This document shows, piece by piece, positions 18,349 to 26,636 of a DNA stretch of 54,196 bases. Made by a program: the position numbers and the translations under genes. The notes below the pieces were generated by a model. The model worked only from the letters and a program-made list of their open reading frames with translations. It was not told where the DNA came from and made no database searches. Source of the DNA: Methanobacteriota archaeon (GTDB taxonomy: Archaea > Thermoplasmatota > Poseidoniia > Poseidoniales > Thalassarchaeaceae); the NCBI GenBank assembly GCA_004195715.1, contig PSPX01000007.1:1-54196 (forward strand), written 5' to 3'. How positions within the stretch are numbered: position 1 is the first letter of the stretch; each line of letters opens with the position of its first letter.

Positions 18349-19746
18349 TCAGTAGTGGTCCAATGGGGACTTCATCAGTTCTCGCATGAGTACTGAAGCA
18401 TAGGTTCCCGGCGGTAATTCAAACCTCATCCTGAGGCTGGCGCCATCGGGGTGCCACAGGTCTGTCTCGCCCGGGCCCCTCACCCACTTCTCCGAAGCCG
18501 AGGAGTCTGAGAGTTCGGGGGCCTCCTCGACCGAGAACGAGCGGAAGGGTACTGCAAGCGGCCTGCGTGTCCCCGAGGAAGTCAGGCGAGGAATTCTCGA
18601 AACGTTCCAATCCGCATCCGCCAAGCCGGTGTCCTCAAGCGCTTGATACTCGATCTCTCCGGGCTGGCCTTGTGCGAAGATCGCACTCCCTCCGGGCAGC
18701 GGACCGGTCACCGCCAGTCTGCCCAGTTTGCAGTTGCGTCGGCACCTCTCAAGATTGGACTCACTAACTAAGGCCATCTTGGAAACGTCAATTCGGCCGT
18801 TTGACTGCATCGGGGCAACCAAGTCACCCAACTCAGGATCTACGAGTGAGAGTCCTGATGCCAGACGCCCGGATAGTGCGTGATTGAAGGTAAGCGACTG
18901 TAGAGAGTGTATGGTCAGAAGCTGTAAGGAGTGAGGTAGGCTCTTGTAAGCGCCGAGCCAGTTCTCAGGGTCTTTCATCAACCTCTCGAGTATGCCTCTC
19001 TCGTAGCCCAAGTAACGGGGTATAACCTCCAAGCAGTTCTGAGGGTCCTCGGTCTTGCGCCACATGGCCCTGAAAGCTGCCACATCTTCGGTCGCGTTGT
19101 GCCCTGCCATCCCTAGATACAAGTCGCAAGCCCTCTTGTAGTCGTCCTCGATTACCGCCCTCCCCACTTCTGGAGTGACTGGCCTAGTAGCGCCGAATCT
19201 CTGCGGGCCTATCCAATTGGGGAACGCGTCGGCCCCCATCCTCTCGGACATGCTCGACTGCATCACTCTGACTCTCCTCATAGCCTCCTTGCCATCAATC
19301 GGACTACCGTCCGAATTGCAGCATCCTCGGACGGTGATGGTGAATCTGTTTCCGTCGTGGTCGCTCATTCCTATCTTCTGGTGAGTCCTGCCGAGAATCT
19401 CGATTGTCGAGTCGGCAATACTAACCTGTTCTACTTTGGACTGGGGGGCGTCGATGACTAGGATTTGTGTTGTCACGGCTCGCTTGTCCTTCATTCCAGA
19501 GGAGAATACCCTCTTCCGACTGATTCTACAGGCCTTAGCCAGACGGTTGAGGTATCGATTGGTCTCCCAGTTGTTCAGAGTAACTCTCACGACCGTGAAC
19601 CTGCCCTTGGGATCGAGCGCTGGTATCTGAGAGATTTCTTCGACCCTGAAATCCTCCACCCTAACCTTCAGTAAGCCGCCAGTCCCCTCTCCTTCCGCAG
19701 ACCAGCCCGTCAGTCCCAGATGCTCCTCCACAGAGTCGGTGGTCAA
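18349..19746 (-). CDS. truD: tRNA pseudouridine synthase D
   Basis: This protein of 465 residues makes pseudouridine 13 in tRNAs. TruD motifs in order: VRVEDFRVEEI (motif I, about 28-38), the catalytic Asp87 in SSGMKDKRAVTTQ, the Asn/Arg region GNRFTITVRG, and WIGPQRFGATRPVT with the conserved RFG..RP. A C-terminal RRPLAVPF is also typical. The insertion between core strands is of archaeal/eukaryotic size. It lies on the same strand as rpoL, 15 bases downstream of it. Confidence 0.94.
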   Translation of the reverse strand: MTTDSVEEHLGLTGWSAEGEGTGGLLKVRVEDFRVEEISQIPALDPKGRFTVVRVTLNNWETNRYLNRLAKACRISRKRVFSSGMKDKRAVTTQILVIDAPQSKVEQVSIADSTIEILGRTHQKIGMSDHDGNRFTITVRGCCNSDGSPIDGKEAMRRVRVMQSSMSERMGADAFPNWIGPQRFGATRPVTPEVGRAVIEDDYKRACDLYLGMAGHNATEDVAAFRAMWRKTEDPQNCLEVIPRYLGYERGILERLMKDPENWLGAYKSLPHSLQLLTIHSLQSLTFNHALSGRLASGLSLVDPELGDLVAPMQSNGRIDVSKMALVSESNLERCRRNCKLGRLAVTGPLPGGSAIFAQGQPGEIEYQALEDTGLADADWNVSRIPRLTSSGTRRPLAVPFRSFSVEEAPELSDSSASEKWVRGPGETDLWHPDGASLRMRFELPPGTYASVLMRELMKSPLDHY

Positions 19747-19761
19747 ATCCTCACCGCGCCT

Positions 19762-20019
19762 TCACAGCTTGAGCTTAGAGAGATCCTTCAAGATACCGGA
19801 ACAGAGGCTCTTGAATACCTTCTCAGCATTCTTGCCCTTGACAGTCCTGAGATAGAGTTCCGGCTCATCGAGGTCAGGGTGGTTCAGGAAGTAGTTCGAG
19901 TACTCGACGTCCTTGCTGCTGTTGAGTCTGGAGCGGAACAACTGCAGGGTCGTGTGACTCTCTCCTACCATTCGTAGTCGTAGTTCGCGACCTTCATTCA
20001 TTAGTACCTTGATTGGCAT
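19762..20019 (-). CDS. rpoL: DNA-directed RNA polymerase subunit L (Rpb11-like)
   Basis: This 85-residue archaeal RNA polymerase subunit pairs with subunit D as the assembly platform. The alpha-like motif is GESHTTLQLFRSRL (about 19-32), matching GEDHTFANLLRxxL of the family. It is followed by EYSNYFLNHPDLDEPELYLR, matching the family's ASYxIDHPLLGxPxLxI. Start ATG is at 20019. It is divergent from the second RND exporter, with an inverted repeat and a TATA-like element in the 108-base spacer. Confidence 0.93.
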   Translation of the reverse strand: MPIKVLMNEGRELRLRMVGESHTTLQLFRSRLNSSKDVEYSNYFLNHPDLDEPELYLRTVKGKNAEKVFKSLCSGILKDLSKLKL

Positions 20020-20069
20020 GACAGCCGCCCGACCGGCCCTTCCCTTTTGAGGGCTTTCATACTCAGGTT

Positions 20070-20085
20070 GGACCCCCTAGGGTCC
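20070..20085. repeat. Inverted repeat GGACCC-N4-GGGTCC in the rpoL / RND exporter spacer
   Basis: The two 6-base arms are perfect, separated by CCTA. It lies 15 bases upstream of the TATA-like element for the exporter, so it could be a regulator site. No direct evidence of binding. Confidence 0.45.
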
Positions 20086-20099
20086 AAGCAGAGCCTAAG

Positions 20100-20107
20100 T
20101 TATACAT
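20100..20107 (+). promoter_or_regulatory. TATA-like element TTATACAT upstream of the second RND exporter
   Basis: Its centre lies about 24 bases before the ATG at 20128. For an archaeal promoter this puts the transcript start at or very near the start codon, so a leaderless mRNA is likely. This spacing also supports choosing ATG 20128. Confidence 0.5.
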
Positions 20108-20127
20108 GGGGTAGTTTTGGCCACGGT

Positions 20128-22725
20128 ATGGCGAATGGAGACTCGGTCCCAGAGCCTCTGGTAAGGGCATTTGAGAAATCCGCCCTTCCAATAGTGGTGC
20201 TGAGTGTCCTTTTCACAGCTGCAATGGCTCAGGTCCTGCTGGAGTTCCCCGGTTTCACTACAGACATAGCCTCATTCGCTCCCGAAACTGAGTCAGATGC
20301 CGCTGAGGACAGGATTGACGAGGTCATGCAGGCCTCGCCTCATCTAATATACATCAACGTCGAGCCTTATGACCAAACGGCTGACGGAACCAATTCGTGC
20401 GAGAACTCTCCCTGTAACGTCCTCGAGATAGTTGCGCTACAGCAGCTATCGAACGACCTAGATAGAATCGAGGAATTCTCGCAGACCAATAAAGGATTCA
20501 TTATAGCCCACATGAATGCCGCTGGAATGCTTGAGAGTGCCCTTGAAGAAAGGGATGAGCAAGGCCGCAGCCTCAGCGACTTCACCGATTGGGAGAATCT
20601 GCTCGGTGCGGTGAGTGAGGGCGAGAGGTGCTCTGATGCAATAGGGAACGAACAGGCCATCGCCTCGGCTTCTTTCGCTGCGTCGGCAATGCTCCACGAA
20701 GATCTGGACTACGCACCAGTCTGCGAATGGCTTGACAGCGGCGAGGGAGATCCCACGCCTTCTGCCTCGAGTACCATGTGGGTGATTGAGATTAGCGGAG
20801 ATATCAGCGATGACGAGAGACGCGAGAAGACATCTGCGATCAGGACCATGTTGACAGCAAAACACCCCCTAGGAGGGAGTTCATCACTTACCTACGGAGT
20901 CATCTCTGACGATTTGATTAGTCATGATATTAACCAGTCGACAATGGACAACCTAGTCTGGCTTCTTCTAATCGCTGTGATGGTGGTGGTGGCCCTCCTG
21001 GCTATCGCCTTCCGCTCCTTTATGATGGTGGCAGCGCCCCTTCTCGGACTGTCTGCCGCTTTGGTCTGGACCTACGGCATCGTGACTCTGCTGGGAATGC
21101 GGATGTCAGTTCTCGAGGTTGCGGTTGCTCCGGTCGTGCTAGGATTGGGTATTGATTACTCAATCCATTTGCAACGAGGCTACGAATTCGCCAAGAATCG
21201 CCCTATTAGCGCGGCCAAAGCCTGGGTTGAGTCGTTCTCCGTGTTGCGGCTCGCCCTGTCTTTGGCAGTAGTGACCACTGTATTCGCCTTCCTCGCCAAC
21301 ATGTCATCCGAACTTCCCCCGCTCAGGACCTTCGGATTCACCCTAGCCCTCGGAGTGATTTCGGCCTTCGTGGCCAGCACCATCACTGTAGGAGCGGTGC
21401 ACGTTGTTGTCGAGAATAGCGCGGGGGAGATGCATCATAGAGGCCTCCGAATGGACAGGGTAGCGGACTTAGCGACCCGATTTCAGAGAAGAAACACCGC
21501 GAGAGTTCTGCTGATAGTGGCGATGATAACCATGGGCTCTGTCATCGTGGCAATAAGGGAACTTGACACCAGTTTTGAGCTGACTGATTTCCTTTCTGAG
21601 GAGGGGATGGAAGTCATGGAAGTGAGAAACGACATCTACGACTCTTACAATGCTGCGGCTTGGAAGTCGGTGATCATACTCGTTGAGCCAGGATTTCAAG
21701 AAGGCGCCCTGTCAGGAGAGAGGGATCTGATGAAGGGACTGGGTTTCTTTGATGGCAGAATCTCCGGACTTCCAGAAGTTGTCAACCCGACCAATACTGG
21801 GACCCAGCGTCCATCCTATGACGGACTCTATCCCATTCTGAGGGATGCCATCGAGAACGACCCGGGACTGGGCGAGTCTTTCCACCTGGGTATCTTCGGG
21901 AGTCAATTGGGCGTCGCAGACGGATTCGAGGAAGGGGATCTGACTGCTGCCGTGACTTCTCTACTGAGCAATGACTCGGTGGGCGACGTCCTGAGGGGAC
22001 ACACTTGGGCTGAGAGGACTGCGATGCACGTGGCTCTGACAGAGGACGGGGAGTCAATCCGGTTCCTCAAGATGCGGGTTGACGTGTTGGTCAAGACCAG
22101 TGAGGAGGCCCAGGAAGTGGCAGAGGTCTTCGCGAAACAGGCCCAATTGCTGGAGGATGATGGGTTAGTCGGTGGCGAGGTCTACATCACAGGAGATGTC
22201 GTAGTCCTCAACAACGTGCTCTCAGGGCTAGTGATTTCACAAGTCGAAACGACGGCCATCAGCCTGTTCGTTTCGATGCTGGTGCTGATTCTGCTAACTA
22301 GGAGGCTGGGTCAGTCACTAGTCGTGATTCTGCCCGTTGGCCTCGCCGGGTCTTGGGTTGTCGGTGCGATGGCGATGATCGGAATCAACTGGAACGTCCT
22401 GACTATCATGATTACCGCCCTGACCATCGGACTCGGCATCGACTACTCAATTCACGTCTGGAGAAGGATAGAGGCGAATAGGAAATCGGGTATGGGGACG
22501 TGGGAGGCGATGCAGGACATGTACTCGACAACGGGAACTGCTCTCCTGCTCTCCGCTGGAACCACGATCTGTGGTTTCATGGTACTGCTGCTGTCGCCCA
22601 TCCCCGTCATCCAGGACTTCGGTATAGTGAGTTCGATATCTGTGCTGTTCTCGTTAGTGATGGCACTGCTTGTCCTGCCTGGCCTGCTTGCCGCCGAGTT
22701 CCGCACCTCTAACGACTACGCCTGA
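20128..22725 (+). CDS. RND/MMPL superfamily exporter (HAE3-like), second copy
   Basis: The protein is 865 residues from ATG 20128 (MANGDSVPEPL). First membrane segment is about residues 20-36 (LPIVVLSVLFTAAMAQV). A large extracytoplasmic loop with two Cys pairs follows, then five membrane segments with GLGIDYSIHLQRGYEF. The second half repeats the layout and carries GLGIDYSIHVWRRIEANR. Both TM4 motifs have the expected Asp, here as GIDYSIH in both halves, more uniform than in the copy at 11014-14118. It is a proton-driven exporter by family; cargo unknown. The frame is open upstream to 20047, but the TATA-like element at 20100 argues for the internal ATG. The stop abuts the stop of the convergent DUF2240-like gene with no gap. 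Confidence 0.9.
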   Translation: MANGDSVPEPLVRAFEKSALPIVVLSVLFTAAMAQVLLEFPGFTTDIASFAPETESDAAEDRIDEVMQASPHLIYINVEPYDQTADGTNSCENSPCNVLEIVALQQLSNDLDRIEEFSQTNKGFIIAHMNAAGMLESALEERDEQGRSLSDFTDWENLLGAVSEGERCSDAIGNEQAIASASFAASAMLHEDLDYAPVCEWLDSGEGDPTPSASSTMWVIEISGDISDDERREKTSAIRTMLTAKHPLGGSSSLTYGVISDDLISHDINQSTMDNLVWLLLIAVMVVVALLAIAFRSFMMVAAPLLGLSAALVWTYGIVTLLGMRMSVLEVAVAPVVLGLGIDYSIHLQRGYEFAKNRPISAAKAWVESFSVLRLALSLAVVTTVFAFLANMSSELPPLRTFGFTLALGVISAFVASTITVGAVHVVVENSAGEMHHRGLRMDRVADLATRFQRRNTARVLLIVAMITMGSVIVAIRELDTSFELTDFLSEEGMEVMEVRNDIYDSYNAAAWKSVIILVEPGFQEGALSGERDLMKGLGFFDGRISGLPEVVNPTNTGTQRPSYDGLYPILRDAIENDPGLGESFHLGIFGSQLGVADGFEEGDLTAAVTSLLSNDSVGDVLRGHTWAERTAMHVALTEDGESIRFLKMRVDVLVKTSEEAQEVAEVFAKQAQLLEDDGLVGGEVYITGDVVVLNNVLSGLVISQVETTAISLFVSMLVLILLTRRLGQSLVVILPVGLAGSWVVGAMAMIGINWNVLTIMITALTIGLGIDYSIHVWRRIEANRKSGMGTWEAMQDMYSTTGTALLLSAGTTICGFMVLLLSPIPVIQDFGIVSSISVLFSLVMALLVLPGLLAAEFRTSNDYA

Positions 22726-23316
22726 TTAAGCCTCGATTGCCGTAGTCACATCGTGCATGTCGAGACCCTGTTCTTTAGCCACCAGCGCCAATGCCATCCA
22801 CAGAGTAACGGGACCCAGGGCGCGGCGCTTCCTCTGAGCCCTTCGCATCACCTCCTTGTTCTCAAGGGCTGATTTATCTGCTATCATCCCAATCAGTTGC
22901 GGTATCGAACCCTCGGCCCGATCTGGAGGTAGGGCACTAGGAGTCGGGTCAGAGACCTTTGGCATAGGCTTAGACTCAGCCACGGCCTTCGCCACCTCTG
23001 GGACGGAAGCGGGTTGAGTTGGTGGCATCTGCTGGAACTGAGGAAGTTCCAGTAACCTACGGGGAGTCGGGCGCCAGCCTAGTGGAGGCCGCGAGAGCAC
23101 GAGATTGGAGGAAGGGGATAGTTTGGATTCTGATTCGGTCAGCCATCCTCTCTTAACCAAGACCGCCACTATCTCATCTGCATCCTCGGGGGTGAACCAC
23201 TGCAATTCTAGGGACCAGATGCGCGACAGTTCGTCACTGGTCGTCGTGCCTCCCGACAACCCCTCTAAACTGATGTGTAACAGGTGGCAGACATCCTGCT
23301 GATGACCCTTATCCAT
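22726..23316 (-). CDS. DUF2240-like protein
   Basis: This is a 196-residue soluble protein. Its N-terminal half looks like a winged-helix-type module: SLEGLSGGTTTSDELSRIWS, then LQWFTPEDADEIVAVLVKRG. The WFTPEDA...LVKRGWL segment followed by a FxP-like stretch resembles the archaeal DUF2240 family (COG3612). The middle is Pro/Ser-rich and probably disordered. The C-terminus (IPQLIGMIADKSALENKEV and VTLWMALALVAKEQGLDM) matches the family's helical end. No enzymatic motif is seen. DUF2240 has no known function. Assignment is by remembered pattern, so moderate. Confidence 0.65.
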   Translation of the reverse strand: MDKGHQQDVCHLLHISLEGLSGGTTTSDELSRIWSLELQWFTPEDADEIVAVLVKRGWLTESESKLSPSSNLVLSRPPLGWRPTPRRLLELPQFQQMPPTQPASVPEVAKAVAESKPMPKVSDPTPSALPPDRAEGSIPQLIGMIADKSALENKEVMRRAQRKRRALGPVTLWMALALVAKEQGLDMHDVTTAIEA

Positions 23317-23430
23317 GCTCCCTCCGGGGACTCATCGGGATGAGGGAGATGCTTGATACTTACCTCTCTCGGGGCGAACAGAAAAACAGTCAATTCAAGT
23401 GAGGTGGCGGTATGCGCGGGCCGAAGCAGT

Positions 23431-24642
23431 ATGGCGAGGGAATACATTGCACGGAACCCGCGCACTGGGAAAGTGATTAGTCGCCGGGGTCCTGTTGCGG
23501 ATGTAAATATCCGAGAGATGTTGCCTCGGGAGGGCATATGGCTGAGGATTCCTGTGCATGAGATACTACCTCTGGCACGTGGCGACTCGGATGGGTTGCA
23601 GCTCTCTCGCAGCCTAGGAGGGGGTTTCGCCAGGAGGACCGATGCCCTCCAGGCCTTGCATCGTGTGATGGAGAGTCAAATCAATGATGCTCACGAAGTT
23701 CTGCTTGATGCGCTGGACGATGATGATGGCGGTAACAGAATAGCTGCACTTAGTGCCCTCCCCTCCTTCGCTCTGAAAAGGCATGATGGTCTGCTACAGT
23801 GCCTGTCTGACAGATTGCTAGACGAAGATCCACGAGTGGAAGATGCAGCACGCGACTGCCTGCTGAAGGTCGCACCAGTATTCCCTTCGGGTTGCGAGGA
23901 GATATTGAGGCGAGAGTTGCGCAATCAAAAGCAGGATTGTAGGGCCAACGCCTTCGAAGCGCTTCGCCTGACAGCAGAGAATTGGCCGGAGGCAGGCTGC
24001 CTGCACCTCGATGAACTGATTCGCGAGGAGGACAAGGACCTACGTAGACGTGGCTCAAAGATTCTACGTACCATTGCTTCCAAGGCGGGAGCCACCGGAT
24101 GGGACTTGATAGGTTGGTCACTGGAAGACGAGGACGCTCTAGTAAGGAGATATGCTTCTAACACGCTCATAACCCTAGCCAACAAGGAACCAGCGATAGC
24201 TACTATTTTCATCGAATCGGCGATGCTAGATGATGACGATGGAGTCAGGAAGTCGGTCATCAGGGCGCTCAAGAAGCTGGACATGCAGAACCCGCGTGTC
24301 AACAAGATGGTGATTGATGGCGCCAGAAGCAGGGACTACAATCTGCGCAAGGCCTGCATTGAGCACCTCCCGATAATCATGAGCGGTGGGGCGTTGAGAG
24401 ACGCGGCTACCGAGTTGCTCAAACAGGAAACTCGCCCGGATCTGCGGAAGAAACTAACCGCTTTTTCCAGAGACTTGGAAATAGAGGGGACTGAGGAGGA
24501 GAAGAATCGCTTCCTAGCCCCACTAGAGAGGGTCGACCCCCCATTTGAGGAAATGGACGCACCGCGTAGCGGTGATTCACCCCCTGAGGGTGAATATGAT
24601 AAACAGAAGTCAGGTCGGCCGCACAGCGAGGACCAAGCATGA
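23431..24642 (+). CDS. HEAT-repeat protein
   Basis: This is a 403-residue soluble protein from ATG 23431 (MAREYIARNPRTGKVISRRG). After an N-terminal segment of about 80 residues, the rest is a tandem of helical pairs with the HEAT pattern of D/N-x-x-V/L-R at turns. Examples are LLDEDPRVEDAARDCLLKVA, LEDEDALVRRYASNTLITLA and LDDDDGVRKSVIRALKKL. At least seven repeats can be picked out. The C-terminal 60 residues are charged and disordered. HEAT arrays bind proteins or nucleic acids. Its last codon overlaps the ATG of the next small gene (ATGA), followed by a DEAD-box helicase, so an RNA-related complex is possible but not shown. The frame is open further upstream to 23353; the Met is preferred because similarity-like sequence starts there. 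Confidence 0.8.
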   Translation: MAREYIARNPRTGKVISRRGPVADVNIREMLPREGIWLRIPVHEILPLARGDSDGLQLSRSLGGGFARRTDALQALHRVMESQINDAHEVLLDALDDDDGGNRIAALSALPSFALKRHDGLLQCLSDRLLDEDPRVEDAARDCLLKVAPVFPSGCEEILRRELRNQKQDCRANAFEALRLTAENWPEAGCLHLDELIREEDKDLRRRGSKILRTIASKAGATGWDLIGWSLEDEDALVRRYASNTLITLANKEPAIATIFIESAMLDDDDGVRKSVIRALKKLDMQNPRVNKMVIDGARSRDYNLRKACIEHLPIIMSGGALRDAATELLKQETRPDLRKKLTAFSRDLEIEGTEEEKNRFLAPLERVDPPFEEMDAPRSGDSPPEGEYDKQKSGRPHSEDQA

Positions 24643-24923
24643 GCGATGAGTTCGATGACAAGCTTGAGCGATTCGAGCGCCTTTGGGACGGTGTGGTGCC
24701 CAAAGGCATTAATCGAAGCAAGTCGATAAAGTTCAGACAGTACATGCGACAGCACGTCCTGCAGAAGTTCCACAAGAAACAGAAGAGCCAGTGGGCGTCT
24801 GCCGACAAGGGGCATTTCAACCACAGTTTCTCAAGTAAGGATCAGTTTCTCACGAAGGAAAACTGCCGCAAGTACTGGATGGGCGAACTGCAGAAGGAAA
24901 TCCGCGATTCGGAAACCTTCTGA
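24639..24923 (+). CDS. Small basic protein of unknown function, coupled to the HEAT-repeat gene
   Basis: The 94-residue protein starts with an acidic MSDEFDDKLERFERLW and continues as a Lys/Arg/His/Gln-rich helix (IKFRQYMRQHVLQKFHKKQK). It has no membrane segment and no known motif. The ATG overlaps the preceding TGA (ATGA at 24639-24642), so translation is coupled to the HEAT-repeat protein. The helicase gene follows after 9 bases. The basic helices would suit RNA or ribosome binding; this is a guess. Confidence 0.75.
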   Translation: MSDEFDDKLERFERLWDGVVPKGINRSKSIKFRQYMRQHVLQKFHKKQKSQWASADKGHFNHSFSSKDQFLTKENCRKYWMGELQKEIRDSETF

Positions 24924-24932
24924 GGCGATACC

Positions 24933-26357
24933 ATGAATTCAGCGATAGCCAACTTCTCGTCTTGGGACCTACAGGTCCCGATTGCGAAAGCTATCGAGGC
25001 TAACGGTTGGACTGAGCCGACTGAGATTCAGCGCGAGGCTATTCCTCTGGCCAGACAGGGCTTGAATGTAGTTGGCCAGGCCCGTACCGGTTCGGGCAAA
25101 ACCGGAGCTTTTGGCATACCAATCCTAGAGAAATGCACGCCTCGGGGAGAACCACAGGCAATCGTGCTCTGCCCGACTAGGGAGTTGGCCGTGCAGGTAG
25201 CAGAGGAGATGGATTTGCTACAGGGAGACAAGGGGCTGTCAATACAGACCGTTTATGGGGGCACCGATCTTGAGAAGCAGGCAAAGAGACTCAATCAGGG
25301 CGCTGATATAGTGGTCGGAACTCCCGGTCGTGTCATCGACATGACCAAGCGAGGGCACCTCAATCTTAAGGGAATAAGCTTGTTTTGCCTCGATGAAGCC
25401 GATCGGATGCTGGACATGGGATTCTTTCCCGACGTCCTCTGGATATTCGAGCAGACTACTAACAGAGAGCAGACCCTGATGTTCAGTGCGACCTTTCCGC
25501 AGGAGGTGCTGGACGCGGCGGACGAGTTCATGTCGGACGCTATCCACGTGATGAGCGAAGACATGGAGGTCGAGATACCTGAGATCGATCAGTACGCAAT
25601 CAAGATCGGCAGGGCGAACAAGCTCTGGGCGCTCGGTCGTATCATATGCCGAATGAACGAGGGCGACCAGATGCTCGTATTCGCTAATACTAAGCGAATG
25701 GTCGATATTCTCTCAGAGAGGCTTGGCAAATTCAGGATCAGGGCCATCGGGCTTCACGGTGACCTCGCACAAAGCAAGAGAGAGAAGATAATCGGGTCTT
25801 TCAAGGAAGGTCGGGAGAGCATAGTCATCGCTACAGATGTAGCGGCACGCGGGCTGGATGTGGATGGCATCACCCATGTCGTGAACTACGATCTCCCTGA
25901 TGACACGGAATCCTATGTACACAGGATAGGCCGTACTGGCAGGATGGGCAGGAAAGGTGAAGCTTGGAGTTTCGTAACTCGTGAGGACGAGCCTCAGATT
26001 GCAAAAATATCTTCAACTTGGAACATGGCTATTCCTTTCGTCGACGCACCTTCACTTCCAGAGGGTGTCGAAAGAGACCCCATTGGAAAGAGAGAGGACT
26101 GGGACGAGGTATCTGACATCTTTGGTATGGTGAAAATTCGGCTCTCAATAGGCAAGTCAGATTCCACCAAGCGGGCGCTAGCCGACTGGATAACCAATCA
26201 GGCACGAATTCCCGACATTGTAATTGGAGAGATTTCCCAGAGCGACGATGAGACTGAGGTCGAGATACACGTCGAGAAGGTCGCCTACGTCATCGGCGTA
26301 ATCAAGGCCAGAGAATTCAACGGCAGGTCTCTGTCCCCAATCATCGTGGAAGCCTAG
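24933..26357 (+). CDS. DEAD-box RNA helicase
   Basis: This 474-residue ATP-dependent RNA helicase has all core motifs. The Q motif is in NFSSWDLQV...PTEIQREAIP. Walker A is ARTGSGKTGAF (about 50-60). Motif Ia is PTRELAVQV, TPGR follows, motif II is DEADRMLDMGF and motif III is SATFP. Motif V is VATDVAARGLDVDG and motif VI is YVHRIGRTGRMGRKGEA. After the core, a C-terminal domain of about 80 residues (MVKIRLSIGKSD ... EIHVEKVAYVIGVIKAREFN) resembles the RRM-like RNA-binding domain of DbpA/CsdA-type helicases, which targets structured rRNA. A ribosome-assembly or RNA-unwinding role is likely. It follows the small coupled gene by 9 bases. Confidence 0.93.
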   Translation: MNSAIANFSSWDLQVPIAKAIEANGWTEPTEIQREAIPLARQGLNVVGQARTGSGKTGAFGIPILEKCTPRGEPQAIVLCPTRELAVQVAEEMDLLQGDKGLSIQTVYGGTDLEKQAKRLNQGADIVVGTPGRVIDMTKRGHLNLKGISLFCLDEADRMLDMGFFPDVLWIFEQTTNREQTLMFSATFPQEVLDAADEFMSDAIHVMSEDMEVEIPEIDQYAIKIGRANKLWALGRIICRMNEGDQMLVFANTKRMVDILSERLGKFRIRAIGLHGDLAQSKREKIIGSFKEGRESIVIATDVAARGLDVDGITHVVNYDLPDDTESYVHRIGRTGRMGRKGEAWSFVTREDEPQIAKISSTWNMAIPFVDAPSLPEGVERDPIGKREDWDEVSDIFGMVKIRLSIGKSDSTKRALADWITNQARIPDIVIGEISQSDDETEVEIHVEKVAYVIGVIKAREFNGRSLSPIIVEA

Positions 26358-26365
26358 GTGGAATC

Positions 26366-26599
26366 ATGGTCGGCGAGGGCATAGTCGCTCTCAACCTAAT
26401 CGGATTCCTCTGTCCAGTGCCCATGCACGAGACTCGCAAGGCGATTGAGAAAGCGGCCCATGGCACGCTTTTTGAGGTCCTGTGTGATGACCCTGAAACG
26501 CTTCATGACATACCTGCCCTTTGCGATCGGATGGGACTTGTCCTGCTAGGTGTGAGTGAGGATGCGGGGGAGTACACTTTCCGTATCGAGAAGCGGTAG
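26366..26599 (+). CDS. TusA-family (SirA-like) sulfur-carrier protein
   Basis: This 77-residue protein has the TusA fold. The N-terminal strand ends in GFLCPVPMHETRKAIEKA, with the CPxP motif whose Cys16 carries the persulfide. It is followed by VLCDDPETLHDIPALCDRMG and a last strand YTFRIEKR. Family members relay sulfur for tRNA thiolation, cofactor synthesis or redox. The gene follows the helicase by 8 bases and its end overlaps the open frame of ribA, so the three are probably co-transcribed. Confidence 0.88.
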   Translation: MVGEGIVALNLIGFLCPVPMHETRKAIEKAAHGTLFEVLCDDPETLHDIPALCDRMGLVLLGVSEDAGEYTFRIEKR

Positions 26600-26636
26600 G
26601 CTGCTTGGATACTGTTCAAAGGGGGCGTTCTTCTCG

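Noticed and set aside
23353-23430. N-terminal extension of the HEAT-repeat gene
   Set aside because: Residues before MAREYIARNP look random and overlap the divergent spacer.
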